Source of the DNA: Chthoniobacterales bacterium
Lineage (GTDB): Bacteria; Verrucomicrobiota; Verrucomicrobiia; Chthoniobacterales; UBA10450
NCBI GenBank assembly: GCA_013821455.1
Contig: JACDGS010000019.1
Span: 1-64,000, forward strand
Reading direction: 5' to 3'
Length of the DNA: 64,000 bases
The stretch's first letter is position 1; each line of letters starts with the position of its first letter. Below, piece after piece: positions 63,730 through 64,000 of this stretch. Position numbers and translations under genes: made by a program. The notes beneath the pieces were generated by a model. The model searched no databases. It saw only the letters and a program-made list of their open reading frames with translations, and was not told the origin of the DNA.

Positions 63730-64000
63730 CGCGGTTTTCCCTCCAGACGAAATTGGGCGTGGCCGTTAGGCAAAATTCGCGGCGGGCCGAGATCGAAAGC
63801 GAATGCGCGCAGGTCGGGATTCTTTTTCACCTTTTCGGCGAATTGGTAGGCCAGCGCCGCACTCGGCGCTTCCCCCTGCACCGCGATGCTCCGCGCCGTC
63901 TGATCGTAAACCGTTATTTGCACCTCCTTGTTCGGCAAAGATTGAGAGAGATGCAGAAGCATTTCCACGGGATAAAAATCAGGATCGATGGCGGGCGCAA
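63726..64000 (-). CDS. GspL/PilN-like protein, C-terminal part (runs off the window)
   Basis: The frame is open from the window edge to 63726 (91 residues visible), so the start is outside. The visible part reads DFYPVEMLLHLSQSLP and then a ferredoxin-like domain with VQITVYDQTARSIAVQGEA and AYQFAEKVKKN. That is the periplasmic end of GspL or PilN proteins. Position immediately upstream of gspM on the same strand supports GspL. The dispersed-motif copy at 63764 is read here as PNG in ILPNGHA. Confidence 0.7.
   Translation of the reverse strand, partial: APAIDPDFYPVEMLLHLSQSLPNKEVQITVYDQTARSIAVQGEAPSAALAYQFAEKVKKNPDLRAFAFDLGPPRILPNGHAQFRLEGKPR

Overview
The window is high-GC bacterial chromosome and most resembles a soil Verrucomicrobiota, probably of the Chthoniobacterales/Spartobacteria type. 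The evidence is a PEP-CTERM surface protein, a protein resembling the verrucomicrobial TIGR02597 family, large secreted beta-helix and autotransporter-strand proteins, a type II secretion system (T2SS) split over two loci, and housekeeping genes of a free-living Gram-negative cell. The lineage is inferred from family content, because there is no rRNA here.

Layout. 0-3.2 kb: DUF4337 protein, a ParE-type toxin-antitoxin pair, and prfB with its programmed +1 frameshift. 3.3-5.2 kb: secreted WD40 protein. 5.5-11.2 kb: a tightly overlapping phospholipid operon resembling E. coli ynbABCD with an added PlsC acyltransferase. 11.3-18.2 kb: threonine dehydratase, a decayed glucosidase, an arylsulfotransferase, an alpha/beta hydrolase and a large beta-helix protein. 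18.4-21 kb: tRNA-Phe, aat, a tiny lipoprotein and guaA. 21-24.6 kb: three surface proteins. 24.7-26.7 kb: thiS-thiH and a nitroreductase. 26.7-33.4 kb: mreB-mreC-mreD-mrdA-rng cell-shape operon (minus strand). 33.4-36.6 kb: repeats, an hsdM remnant and an autotransporter-strand protein. 36.7-40.8 kb: gspD-gspE. 41.5-51 kb: mpl, clpB, a DUF4336-like protein, a prepilin-like protein and dnaE. 50.7-54 kb: a two-gene module of unknown function, a metacaspase-TPR protein and an NlpC/P60-type lipoprotein. 54-57 kb: glnB-glnA, tatA and an acyl carrier protein. 57-59.7 kb: a LOG-family protein, a hydrolase and a VapBC-type pair. 59.8-64 kb: gspF, a secreted unknown and gspG facing gspC-like, gspM and gspL-like genes.

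The outstanding feature belongs to no single gene. The 9-mer TCGTTAGGC (reverse complement GCCTAACGA) is scattered through the window on both strands, in genes and between them. By eye I count about 118 exact copies of its 8-base core, where chance predicts about 2. It imposes rare codons (TTA, AGG, CTA), supplies the stop codon of at least nine genes, occurs as an overlapping triple behind aat, and is absent from several accessory genes. This is how DNA uptake sequences behave in Neisseriaceae and Pasteurellaceae. I know of no such motif described for this phylum, and its role here is inference.

Several families of inverted-repeat elements are also dispersed through the window. One copy lies in frame inside dnaE and adds about 46-55 residues to the replicative polymerase. 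Another forms the C-terminal tail of the PlsC acyltransferase.
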